From Deltaproteobacteria bacterium UBA5756 (GTDB lineage: Bacteria > Desulfobacterota > Syntrophorhabdia > Syntrophorhabdales > Syntrophorhabdaceae), in NCBI GenBank assembly GCA_002418985.1, contig DIFE01000087.1, positions 1 to 21,081 on the forward strand: a stretch of 21,081 bases of DNA, read 5' to 3'. A program made the translations under genes and the position numbers. Shown one piece after another: positions 14,293 through 21,081 of this stretch. The stretch's first letter is position 1. Each line of letters opens with the position of its first letter. Below the pieces are notes generated by a model. It was given only the letters and a program-made list of their open reading frames with translations, ran no database searches and was not told the origin of the DNA.

Positions 14293-14883
14293 ATGTTGCC
14301 TGTAAGAACATTCCTGGTTCCGACACTATCCGTTCTGCTTGTCGCGGTGTTCTTATTCGCGGGGAAGGCAAAGGCCGATCCCATGCCGGTCGGCGATTCT
14401 GAGGCAAGGCACACAGGGACCATTCAGCAGGACAACCTTCCCAACGGCCCGTCCGTAAAAAACCCCCATGGTTTTCTCGAGTATGACGGCACCGGGTACC
14501 GCATTGTAACAAGAAGCGTGAAGCCCCAAAAAGCAAGTCAGGTCCGACTCAAACCTGTGGCCGCCTCGAAGACGCCCGGGGAGAATTCCACCGTCTACAC
14601 GATCGAGGTTCTCGAAGAAAAGGGCAGGGAGCCGGAGCAACCGGCGAAAGCATTCGAGGATCAGCCCCGGTTTACGCTTGAGAAGGTTCAGGATCTCGAC
14701 ACCAGGAAAGGGGTGGCTCCCGAACCGAAAAAAGAACACAAGGCTGATGTAGGCGTCGGCGTCAAGGTTTCGGAATCAAGCGAAGTGATGCTGGGGCGCG
14801 GTGTCGTCGTGGAACGCAAAGACGACAGCCGTCTCGATTCCCGTGATGACGGCTGGCGGTTCAGATTCAAGACGAACTTCTAG
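14293..14883 (+). CDS. Hypothetical exported protein (196 aa)
   Basis: I do not recognise this family. The first about 28 residues form a signal peptide (Arg at 5, hydrophobic core VPTLSVLLVAVFLF, AKA-D cleavage region). The mature protein is hydrophilic and charged, rich in Lys, Glu, Pro and Asp, with a probably disordered centre. A more regular C-terminal part alternates residues (ADVGVGVKVSESSEVMLGRG) and ends in RFRFKTNF with a terminal Phe. Such a beta-like, Phe-ending tail could resemble an outer-membrane strand, but it is too short for a barrel. No SD is seen before the ATG. The stop overlaps the convergent MATE gene stop in the shared tetramer CTAG. Expected location is the periplasm or outer membrane. 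Confidence 0.7.
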   Translation: MLPVRTFLVPTLSVLLVAVFLFAGKAKADPMPVGDSEARHTGTIQQDNLPNGPSVKNPHGFLEYDGTGYRIVTRSVKPQKASQVRLKPVAASKTPGENSTVYTIEVLEEKGREPEQPAKAFEDQPRFTLEKVQDLDTRKGVAPEPKKEHKADVGVGVKVSESSEVMLGRGVVVERKDDSRLDSRDDGWRFRFKTNF

Positions 14884-16232
14884 ACCCCCGTGACGCCCCG
14901 ATCCACCAGCCACTTTCTCCCCATGTATCTTCTCAACATCAGCATAGCCGCGAGGAATTGCGAGAGGTTCATGGTCCACCATACCGCATGGGCCTCGAAT
15001 CCCAAAATAACGACGAAGAGGTAACACAAGGGGACGCGGACAAGCCAGGTACATCCCGTTACGATGAACATCATGCTCCTCGTGTCTCCGGCGCCGCTCA
15101 AGGCCCCCGCCAGAATGACCCAGAGTGCCATGAAGGGCTCTCCGAGCATATTGATGTAGAGATATGTCGTAGCTTCCTTGATTACCACCGGGTTATCCGA
15201 CAGTGCAGGCGCCACCCAGGGTGCGGCAAACACCACGAGAAGGGCGATCACGATAACTATCGAGACGCCCATCAAGGTAGTCACGACACCTGCCCGAAAG
15301 GCATCGGCACGTCGCCCCTCCCCGATGAGATTACCCGTTATGACGGCGCTTGCCATGTGAAAGGCAATCGCCGGGAGAAAAGCGGCGGACTCAATCCTTA
15401 GCCCGGAGGAAAACGCAGCGAGAATCTCGACGCTCTTTCGCGGTAGAGAACTCAGGATGAGGAAAAGGGCCATGGAATGAAGCTGCCAGAGAGCCTGGCT
15501 CAGAGCGAAAGGCCATCCTATCCCGAATATCTCACGGACACGTTTTGCTGTAAATGCCATTGCCGACAGCGGTACGAAGGAATATACGTGGCGCAGATTG
15601 AGAAGGCAGCCTACCAGGGAGCTTGACGCCGTCGCTATGGCAATTCCGATATAGCCCACCGGCGTGGCAAAGACGAGGAAGAAATTGAGGCATATGTTGC
15701 AGACGCAGACTATGGCCATGGTCCCCAGCGAAAGATGCACTTTCTTGCAGGACCGCAGTATCCCGTTGGTATTGAGCAGGATGTAATGAAAGATGAGCCC
15801 CCCGGCATAGATCTGTGCCAGGGGTATCCCCAGCGGTTTGAGGTCTGCCGGGATATTGACCAGGTTTATCACCGGTGGGGTGAGAATGATGCCGAGCGTC
15901 CCGAAGAGAAAGCCTCCGGCCGTGGCGACGATGATCGTAGAGAATATGGCCCTGCCGAGTTCTTCTTTGTCGCCGGAGCTGAAAAGCCGGGAGATGACGG
16001 AGACAGTTCCCGTCGTAAGAGCGTTGGCGATGATGATGAAAACGAAATAGAGCTGGACCACGAAGCCGTATGTGGCCTGTATTTCCTTGCCTATTCTTCC
16101 TGCTACATAGATATCGGCCATGCCGATCAAAAAATCGAAGACCATGATGAGTGTCATGGGAGCGCTCACGGCCCAGCTCTCAGAAATGAAATTGCGTATC
16201 TCTTTTTCCTGGAATATCTTTGCCAGATTCAT
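14880..16232 (-). CDS. MATE-family efflux transporter
   Basis: A 450-residue multidrug and toxin extrusion family transporter, normal in length with about twelve hydrophobic helices in two homologous halves. The first half has the family pattern around APMTLIMVFDFLIGMADIYVAGRIG and GTVSVISRLF; the second half repeats it near GWPFALSQALWQLHS, followed by SAVITGNLIGEGRRADAFRAG, a recognisable MATE motif. These proteins exchange cationic compounds for Na+ or H+; the substrate cannot be predicted. It is the third gene after pyrF and the RlmB-like methyltransferase, 58 bp from the latter, without a strong promoter between them. Its stop codon shares CTAG with the convergent gene at 14293-14883. 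Confidence 0.93.
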   Translation of the reverse strand: MNLAKIFQEKEIRNFISESWAVSAPMTLIMVFDFLIGMADIYVAGRIGKEIQATYGFVVQLYFVFIIIANALTTGTVSVISRLFSSGDKEELGRAIFSTIIVATAGGFLFGTLGIILTPPVINLVNIPADLKPLGIPLAQIYAGGLIFHYILLNTNGILRSCKKVHLSLGTMAIVCVCNICLNFFLVFATPVGYIGIAIATASSSLVGCLLNLRHVYSFVPLSAMAFTAKRVREIFGIGWPFALSQALWQLHSMALFLILSSLPRKSVEILAAFSSGLRIESAAFLPAIAFHMASAVITGNLIGEGRRADAFRAGVVTTLMGVSIVIVIALLVVFAAPWVAPALSDNPVVIKEATTYLYINMLGEPFMALWVILAGALSGAGDTRSMMFIVTGCTWLVRVPLCYLFVVILGFEAHAVWWTMNLSQFLAAMLMLRRYMGRKWLVDRGVTGV

Positions 16233-16290
16233 GTCGGCAGTCCCGAATATTACCGTAGAATCCCTTGCTGTTTAACCGGAGGGAAGTCGG

Positions 16291-17010
16291 TCAACGTCTT
16301 TGTTTTTTTACTTCATAGGATGCAAGGGCGAATGAAGTGGCCACATTGAGGGATGGGAAGGAGGGATTCGTCGGGATCCTCAAAACGGCATCGCAGGTAT
16401 CTTTCGTAAGCCTGCGTAAACCTTCTTCGCCGCCGAAGACAAGGCACACCGGTCCCCTGAGATCGATCTCCCATAACGCCGTGCCGCCTCGTTCATCCAG
16501 GCCGTAGCAAAAGATTGCCCGTTTTTTGAGGGTATCCAGATATCTGGACAGGTTGGTTACCCGCACGGCTTCGATGAATTCAGTCGCGCCACGCGAAATA
16601 TTGGCTACGGTCTCATTTATCACGCAGGAACGGTCTTTGGGGAAGATGAGGGCGTCCACTCCCAGGCAAGCGGAACTTCTTACGATGTTTCCCAGGTTTT
16701 GCGGGTCCTGTACGCCATCGAGGGCACACAGGAACGGGGCGTTCATACTGTCGAGACTCTGGAGGAAGACGTCCTGATCGGTATAATCAAATTCGTCGCG
16801 TTCCAGGCACACGTGCGACCGTGAAGAGCCACATTTCTTTGTGAAGGCCTCGGATGGCACTATCCTGAACGATACACCCTGCTTTTTTGCCTCCTCGATC
16901 AGTTCGTCGGAGACCTTCTCGTGTCCCTGCCGGACAAGAAGTCTGCGGGCTTTCCCGGGGTGGTTTTCCAGGGCCTCCCTGATACTGTTCTTGTTATAGA
17001 GAAAGGGCAT
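16291..17010 (-). CDS. rlmB: TrmH/SpoU-family RNA 2'-O-methyltransferase (RlmB-like)
   Basis: A 239-residue SPOUT methyltransferase, probably methylating a ribose 2'-OH of 23S rRNA (RlmB, G2251 in E. coli) with S-adenosylmethionine. The N-terminal substrate-binding domain (about 1-85) is followed by the trefoil-knot catalytic domain with the three SpoU motifs: LDGVQDPQNLGNIVRSSACLG, LVFGGEEGLRRL and RIPTNPSFPSLNVATS. Motif 2 reads GEEGLR rather than the usual GSEGxG, a mild deviation. Length fits RlmB. The start overlaps the end of pyrF by 17 bp, so the two are cotranscribed. Assignment to RlmB rather than another TrmH-like enzyme is by overall architecture, not proven. Confidence 0.88.
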   Translation of the reverse strand: MPFLYNKNSIREALENHPGKARRLLVRQGHEKVSDELIEEAKKQGVSFRIVPSEAFTKKCGSSRSHVCLERDEFDYTDQDVFLQSLDSMNAPFLCALDGVQDPQNLGNIVRSSACLGVDALIFPKDRSCVINETVANISRGATEFIEAVRVTNLSRYLDTLKKRAIFCYGLDERGGTALWEIDLRGPVCLVFGGEEGLRRLTKDTCDAVLRIPTNPSFPSLNVATSFALASYEVKKQRR

Positions 17011-17716
17011 CCGCTATGTCCCCGGTAATTGTTTTCAAAAGGGCCCGGGGATCGGCTGCGTCCCTTACCGCTCGTCCGAGAACGATATACGAAGCTCCTC
17101 TGCGGATGGCCTCCTGCGGTGTAATCGTCCGTTTCTGGTCATCCTTTTTTTCCTTGATCCTGACCCCGGGGGTGATGATGAGAAAATCTTTTCCGCAGAG
17201 TTCGCGGATCATCTCGATCTCGCTTCCCCCGGCGACAACACCGTCAAGCCCGGCTTCCCTGGCAAGGAGCGCCAGTCTTTTCGTTAATTCGATAACGGGG
17301 ATGTCAAAGCCTACCCGCTTCAGCTCGCCGTCGTCGAGGCTTGTGAGGACCGTCACCCCTATGATCTTCGGCCGTCGGATGTCGGGGTTCTTGCCTGCTT
17401 CAACAAGGGCCCGCTTCGCCTCGCTCATCATGGTGAACCCCCCCGAGGCATGTACGTTCAGGATATCCACACCGAGTTTGGCTGCTTCTATGGAGGCCTT
17501 CGCCACGGTATTGGGGATGTCGTGATATTTGAGATCCAGGAATACCTTCGAGTTCTTCAGTTTGATATAGTCGACTATTTTAGGTCCGCACTGCGTGAAA
17601 AGCTGCTTGCCCACCTTGAACATACCGACATGGTCTTTGAATTCCATGACAAGCTGTTGTGCCTCCTCAAAGCGGTCTACATCAAGCGCAAAGATTATTT
17701 TTCCCCTGGGGTCCAT
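16994..17716 (-). CDS. pyrF: Orotidine 5'-phosphate decarboxylase
   Basis: OMP decarboxylase catalyses the last step of UMP synthesis, OMP to UMP plus CO2. The (beta/alpha)8 barrel shows KIIFALDV at the first strand, FLDLKYHDIPNT with the catalytic Asp-Lys-Asp array, VHASGG, GVTVLTSLD, VVAGGSE, IITPGVR and YIVLGRAV. All signature residues are kept. I chose the ATG at 17714-17716 because GGAG lies six bases upstream; an in-frame ATG at 17728, four codons earlier, has only a distant AAGG. The predicted protein is 240 residues, typical for bacterial PyrF. It heads the pyrF-rlmB-MATE group and is divergent from the EamA gene. Confidence 0.96.
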   Translation of the reverse strand: MDPRGKIIFALDVDRFEEAQQLVMEFKDHVGMFKVGKQLFTQCGPKIVDYIKLKNSKVFLDLKYHDIPNTVAKASIEAAKLGVDILNVHASGGFTMMSEAKRALVEAGKNPDIRRPKIIGVTVLTSLDDGELKRVGFDIPVIELTKRLALLAREAGLDGVVAGGSEIEMIRELCGKDFLIITPGVRIKEKKDDQKRTITPQEAIRRGASYIVLGRAVRDAADPRALLKTITGDIADALSL

Positions 17717-17759
17717 CGAATTCTCCATCGTAAATTTTCACCTTCTTCGCGATTAGGAA

Positions 17760-17788
17760 TTGACAAAGGTTTTCACGGCAATTAAGAA
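17760..17788 (+). promoter_or_regulatory. Possible promoter for the EamA-type gene
   Basis: A perfect TTGACA (17760-17765) is followed after 17 bp by a poor -10 (TAAGAA, 17783-17788). The start would fall close to the GTG at 17795. The -35 box is convincing, the -10 is not. Confidence 0.35.
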
Positions 17789-17794
17789 TAGTGC

Positions 17795-18668
17795 GTGGAG
17801 CGTGAACACCTGTCCGATTTTTTACTCCTCTGTGTGTCGGCAATCTGGGGCGCGAATCTGGTGGCGGTCAAGTTTCTCCTGGGCGACCTGTCTCCGGTAA
17901 ACGTCATATTGATCCGGTTTATCACAGGGAGCGTTCTTCTATTTCTTTTACTCTTTTTTCTCGAAGATGTAAAGGTGCCGCCCCGGGATATATGGCGGCT
18001 TACGTTGCTCGGCGCCGTGGGTATCGCCCTTTATCAGTTCCTTTTTACCTTTGCGCTGAAGTATACCTCGGCGGTCAATGTGGGTATTCTGATCAACATG
18101 TCGCCCATCTATGGCGGATTCCTGAGCAGCCTCTTCGGCTATGAAAAATTCGTAAAGAAAAGACTTCTTGCCATCGTGACGGGATTCATAGGCGTCTACA
18201 TTCTCATGACAAAGGGAGACTGGGCTTCTTTCATGGGCGGCGACGTTGCCGGTAATGTCCTTGCGCTTCTCGCCAGCCTTTCCTGGGCACTCTACACGAT
18301 CCTGTCCAAACCGCTCCTGGAAAAACACTCACCGTTAAAGGTAACGGCATACAGCATGGCGGCCGGTTCCATTCTCCTCGGATTCTTCGTACCCTCTTTT
18401 TTCGATTGGGGTGAGTTGGCCCGTCTTTCCCTGACTGACTGGCTGGTTGATCGTCATTTTTTCCATTATCTTTTCAATAGTTGTCGCCTTTTTCCTCTGG
18501 TACAGAGGGGTTGCCAGGATCGGAGTTTCCCGGACGATGATCTATCAGTACTGTGTTCCGGCTTTTGGAGCAATAGCGGCCTATTTTGTGCTGTCAGAGA
18601 CCCTCCACTTTTCCCAGCTTATCGGGGGCTCCATTATTTTCCTGAGTGTATATCTGGCAAGAAGGTGA
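17795..18668 (+). pseudogene. EamA/DMT-family permease, broken by a +1 frameshift
   Basis: A ten-helix permease of the EamA (drug/metabolite transporter) family split between two frames. The first frame carries the first EamA repeat (SAIWGANLVAVKFLLG, AVGIALYQFLFTFALKY, NMSPIYGGFLSSLFG) and the start of the second (NVLALLASLSWALYTILSKPL), then loses sense after LSLTDWL near 18445. The next frame, offset by +1, continues at about 18447 with IVIFSIIFSIVVAFFLWYRG, IYQYCVPAFGAIAAYF and GGSIIFLSVYLARR, stopping at 18668. Dropping one G from the GG at 18445-18446 restores about 290 residues, a normal length. The +1 frame has a stop at 18432, so the shift lies between there and 18447. A real mutation, sequencing error or programmed slip are all possible. 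The GTG start lacks an SD. Confidence 0.72.
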
Positions 18669-18711
18669 AGATGGTTCAAGAGCCTCAGGTTTCAGGAGAA
18701 ACGCCGCGGGG

Positions 18712-19239
18712 TTAGTAGTCTATCCCTTTTACAGCACTTCTGCCCCCGTGGTAGGGGTGACGTATCTCCTTCATTTCCGTGACCATATCGGCGATATCGA
18801 TGAGGTCGCCGGGCATATTCCGGCCCGTCAGGATAAGGTGAAGCCCGTCCCGTTTGTTTCGTATGGCCCGCGTGACCGTTTCCGCGGAGAGAAGACCGGA
18901 ATTGACGGCATGAGAGATCTCGTCAAGGACAAGGATATCGGCGGTGCCGGAGGCGAGTTCCTTTTCGGCGATGGACCAACCCTCCTCGGCAGCTTTACGA
19001 TGAGGGGCGGGATCGTCACCTTTCTTAAAGAACCCGGCACCGATGGCGCGGACCTCAACAAGGGAAATCCCCGTTTTGTCCAACAATTGTTCTCCCGATT
19101 TTTCCCGACCCTTCATGAACTGGAGAAAAACGGTTCTGTTCCCGCGACCCATAGCACGGAGCGCTATGCCCAGTGCAGCCGTGGTCTTCCCCTTTCCGTC
19201 TCCGGTGAAGACAATGATGAGCCCTTTTTCGTCAATCAT
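18712..19239 (-). CDS. cobO: Cob(I)alamin adenosyltransferase (CobO/BtuR type)
   Basis: A 175-residue CobA/CobO/BtuR-family enzyme that transfers adenosyl from ATP to cob(I)alamin, making coenzyme B12. The N-terminal phosphate-binding loop is FTGDGKGKTTAALG (about 11-24), unusual for binding ATP in the reverse orientation. Other family motifs are VFLQFMKG, LVLDEISHAVNSGLL and HLILTGRNMP, and the end is EIRHPYHGG. Length is normal. It lies 48 bp after rtcB; the gap contains a perfect 16-bp palindrome and a TATAAT box. No cobalamin riboswitch is visible there. It indicates B12-dependent metabolism. Confidence 0.93.
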   Translation of the reverse strand: MIDEKGLIIVFTGDGKGKTTAALGIALRAMGRGNRTVFLQFMKGREKSGEQLLDKTGISLVEVRAIGAGFFKKGDDPAPHRKAAEEGWSIAEKELASGTADILVLDEISHAVNSGLLSAETVTRAIRNKRDGLHLILTGRNMPGDLIDIADMVTEMKEIRHPYHGGRSAVKGIDY

Positions 19240-19253
19240 AGCTGTTAATTACC

Positions 19254-19279
19254 ATTATATAGAAACGGTTGCAACCGTT
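19254..19279 (-). promoter_or_regulatory. 16-bp palindrome and TATAAT box before cobO
   Basis: AACGGTTGCAACCGTT at 19264-19279 is a perfect palindrome. On the minus strand it is followed by TTTCTA and then TATAAT (19254-19259), 14 bp before the cobO ATG. It could be an operator in the core of a cobO promoter lacking a normal -35 box, or a weak terminator hairpin for rtcB (7-bp stem, short T run). The sequence does not decide between these. Confidence 0.4.
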
Positions 19280-19287
19280 GGTTTCTT

Positions 19288-20739
19288 CTACCCCTTGATA
19301 GACCCCATCGGTATGATCTTCGCCACCAGCTTCGATATCCCTGCCCGGTGGACGACCCGGACGACCTTTGAAACGTCCTTGTATGCCTCGGGCATCTCTT
19401 CCGCAAGAGTTGCCTTACTGGCGGCCCTCACGTAGACGCCGCGCTCCTCCATTTCCTTAGATATCGATCGTCCCCGGGATGTTCTCATTGCCTGGTTCCT
19501 GCTCATGACCCTTCCTGCACCGTGGCAGGTGCTCCCGAAGGTCTCGTCCATGGCTTGCTGTGTTCCCGCAAGAATGTAGGAAGCCCTGCCCATATCGCCC
19601 GGAACCAGCACAGGCTGGCCTACTTCTCTATACCTGTCGGGAATGAGGGGGCTGCCGGGAGGGAAGGCGCGTGTGGCACCCTTGCGGTGAACACACAACG
19701 TTACATCTTTTCCCGCTACCCGGTGCGTTTCTTTCTTTGCGATGTTGTGGCACACGTCGTAGACGAGTCCAAGGCCGAGTGAAACATCACTGGCACCGTA
19801 CACCTCCTGGAAAGTTTCGCGGACCCAGTGCGTGATCATCTGGCGGTTGGCGAAGGCGTAATTGGCGGCAGCCGCCATAGCTGAAAAATAACGGCGTCCT
19901 TCCGTCGAATTGAAAGGCGCGCAGCACAGTTGCCTGTCAGCCAGGGTGATGCCGTATTTTTCTGCGGCCTTCAGCATCTGCCTGATGGATTCGTCACAGA
20001 CCTGGTACCCCAGGCCGCGCGATCCTGTATGGATCATTATGGTCGCCTGATCCCGGAAAAGGCCGAACGCCCGGGCCGCATTCTCGTCGAAGACCTCGGC
20101 AATATAACCTACCTCAACGAAGTGGTTCCCGCTGCCGACGGTACCGAGCTGGTCCTTTCCCCGCTCGTACGCCTTCTCGGAAACCGCATCGGGGTCGGCA
20201 TCATCGAGGCACCCCTGATTCTCGATATTTTCCAGGTCCGAACTCGTCCCGAAACCATGAGCCGTGGCCCACCGCGCCCCTTTCTGCAATACAGCCTTCA
20301 ATTCGCCATGGGAGAGCTTAAGGTCTTTGCGCCGTGATCCCAGGCCGCTCGGGATGTTTCGAAACAACCCATCGACAATATCCGGCAACCTGTCCCTGAC
20401 ATCCTTTGCGCTCAACACGGAGCGCAGGAGCCGGACACCTCAATTGATATCGTAGCCGACGCCGCCGGGAGAGATGATCCCTTCTTCGATGTCAAAGGCC
20501 GCCACCCCGCCTATGGGAAACCCGTAACCCCAGTGAATATCGGGCATTGCCAGAGATCCCTTGACTATACCCGGGAGCGTGGCGACATTCCGGACCTGCT
20601 TTATACTTTCATCGGTGCCGAGGTATCCGAGCAGTTCCTCATCGACATACACGATGCCGTCGACCCGCATGAGCCCGCTTTTTTTCACGATATAGCGGTT
20701 CTCGTCAATCTTTTGGAGCTTGATTGTCTCTTCACTCAT
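19288..20739 (-). CDS. rtcB: RNA ligase RtcB, predicted selenoprotein (Sec at codon 100)
   Basis: RtcB joins RNA 2',3'-cyclic phosphate (or 3'-phosphate) and 5'-OH ends using GTP and Mn2+ in RNA repair or tRNA splicing. A standard reading gives two fragments, 99 residues ending GGVGYDIN and 376 residues further on, split by an in-frame TGA (20440-20442). Read through, it is one 483-residue protein of normal length: GYDIN-U-GVRLLR, where relatives have GYDINCGVRLL. That Cys (C98 in Pyrococcus RtcB) bridges the two metal ions. Other site residues remain at matching positions: H206 (GSGNH), H237 (IHTGSRG), H331 (CHNIAKKE) and guanylylated H406 (CHGAGRVMSR). A SECIS-like hairpin follows the TGA. 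The start has a GGGGG Shine-Dalgarno. Archease lies 42 bp upstream. A disabling mutation is the alternative but unlikely given intact conservation on both sides. Confidence 0.9.
20402..20429 (-). promoter_or_regulatory. rtcB: Candidate bacterial SECIS hairpin of rtcB
   Basis: Downstream of the in-frame TGA, TGCGCTC and GAGCGCA pair in a perfect 7-bp stem (20420-20426 with 20407-20413) around a CGTGTT loop whose second base is G, as bacterial SECIS rules require. An AA bulge and three further pairs (TCC with GGA) extend it to 20402-20429. The loop starts 20 nt after TGA, the same spacing as in the rhodanese gene. Confidence 0.7.
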
Positions 20740-20781
20740 AACGCACCCCCTTGAATCATGGAAACCGAAACCTTGCTTTTC

Positions 20782-21081
20782 TCACACGTCTATAACAAAC
20801 GTGGCCTTGAAGATCCCATTTTCCTGCGCGAGGGAAAATTTGTGATAGGTAACCGCCTTCATTTCCATCTCTATAACATGCTTATCTTCGTCGAATATGT
20901 CACCCTTCATGACCGCAGCGAGGCCGTCTGCCTGAAAAGAGACCGACACATCGACGGGGATAAACCTTTCGACATCCCAGATAAAGAGGAGTTCGTTGAG
21001 AAAATTGATAAGGAGCTCCCCGTTGCCCGATACAGTGATCTTTTTCTCCAAAGCCGGGCTAACATTCGCGGGGTTGGTTAT
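20782..21081 (-). CDS. Archease, 5' part cut by window end
   Basis: The C-terminal about 99 residues of archease, the small protein that accelerates RtcB guanylylation and turnover. The frame stays open to the window edge, so the start lies outside; complete archeases are about 140 residues. Family features seen are GELLINFLNELLFIWD, the conserved segment before the metal-site region, then EMEMKAVTYHKF with the KAVTYH motif, and the terminal ATFVIDV with the conserved last Asp. The TGA stop at 20782-20784 falls exactly at the normal family C-terminus, so here it acts as a true stop. It is directly upstream of rtcB, the usual archease-rtcB pairing. Confidence 0.88.
   Translation of the reverse strand: MTNPANVSPALEKKITVSGNGELLINFLNELLFIWDVERFIPVDVSVSFQADGLAAVMKGDIFDEDKHVIEMEMKAVTYHKFSLAQENGIFKATFVIDV

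Noticed and set aside
17729..17794. Minus-strand promoter for pyrF
   Set aside because: Only a weak TTGCCG and TCCTAA pair is present; too poor to list.
19288..20739. Genome-wide TGA recoding (Trp or Gly codes) as the cause of the split rtcB
   Set aside because: Several genes in the window end correctly at TGA, including archease, zur, thrC and the adenine deaminase homolog, so TGA is a normal stop here.

Overview
The window looks like a chromosomal stretch of a GC-rich, Gram-negative, probably anaerobic bacterium. Lipoprotein signals, a DnaK-Lon operon, SD-led operons and deltaproteobacterial-type protein sequences fit Desulfobacterota/Deltaproteobacteria, but that placement is an inference. 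Most genes are housekeeping or common accessory genes on the minus strand. No phage, IS element or CRISPR array is visible.

Layout: 1-25, 3' end of a tRNA, probably tRNA-Arg. 108-2948 (-), an exported DsbC/DsbG-like thiol protein, a CoA-binding protein and an adenine deaminase-like amidohydrolase. 3042-4616 (+), a promoter, two unrecognised genes and an exported alpha-acetolactate decarboxylase, ending at a strong bidirectional terminator. 4730-9076 (-), dnaK then lon behind a near-consensus sigma70 promoter. 9180-12263 (-), a Fur/Zur-family regulator followed by znuA, znuC and znuB, with a promoter and AT-rich inverted repeats over the start site. 12308-14232 (-), threonine synthase and a rhodanese lipoprotein. 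14293-14883 (+), an unknown exported protein. 14880-17716 (-), pyrF, an RlmB-like methyltransferase and a MATE transporter. 17795-18668 (+), an EamA-type permease broken by a frameshift. 18712-21081 (-), archease (cut by the window edge), rtcB and cob(I)alamin adenosyltransferase.

Main discovery: two genes carry an in-frame TGA exactly where relatives have a functional cysteine. In RtcB (tRNA/RNA ligase) the TGA is codon 100 and replaces the metal-bridging active-site Cys; all other metal and guanylylation histidines are intact. In the rhodanese lipoprotein the TGA is five residues after the YC cysteine, where a Cys sits in a related rhodanese branch. After each TGA a hairpin follows whose loop begins exactly 20 nt downstream and carries an early G; one loop is GGUC, as in the E. 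coli fdhF SECIS. Other genes here end normally at TGA, so whole-genome recoding is unlikely. I read both as selenoproteins that a standard gene caller would split or truncate. A selenocysteine RtcB, with its archease partner next to it, would be a notable RNA-repair variant; I cannot verify from here whether it has been described.
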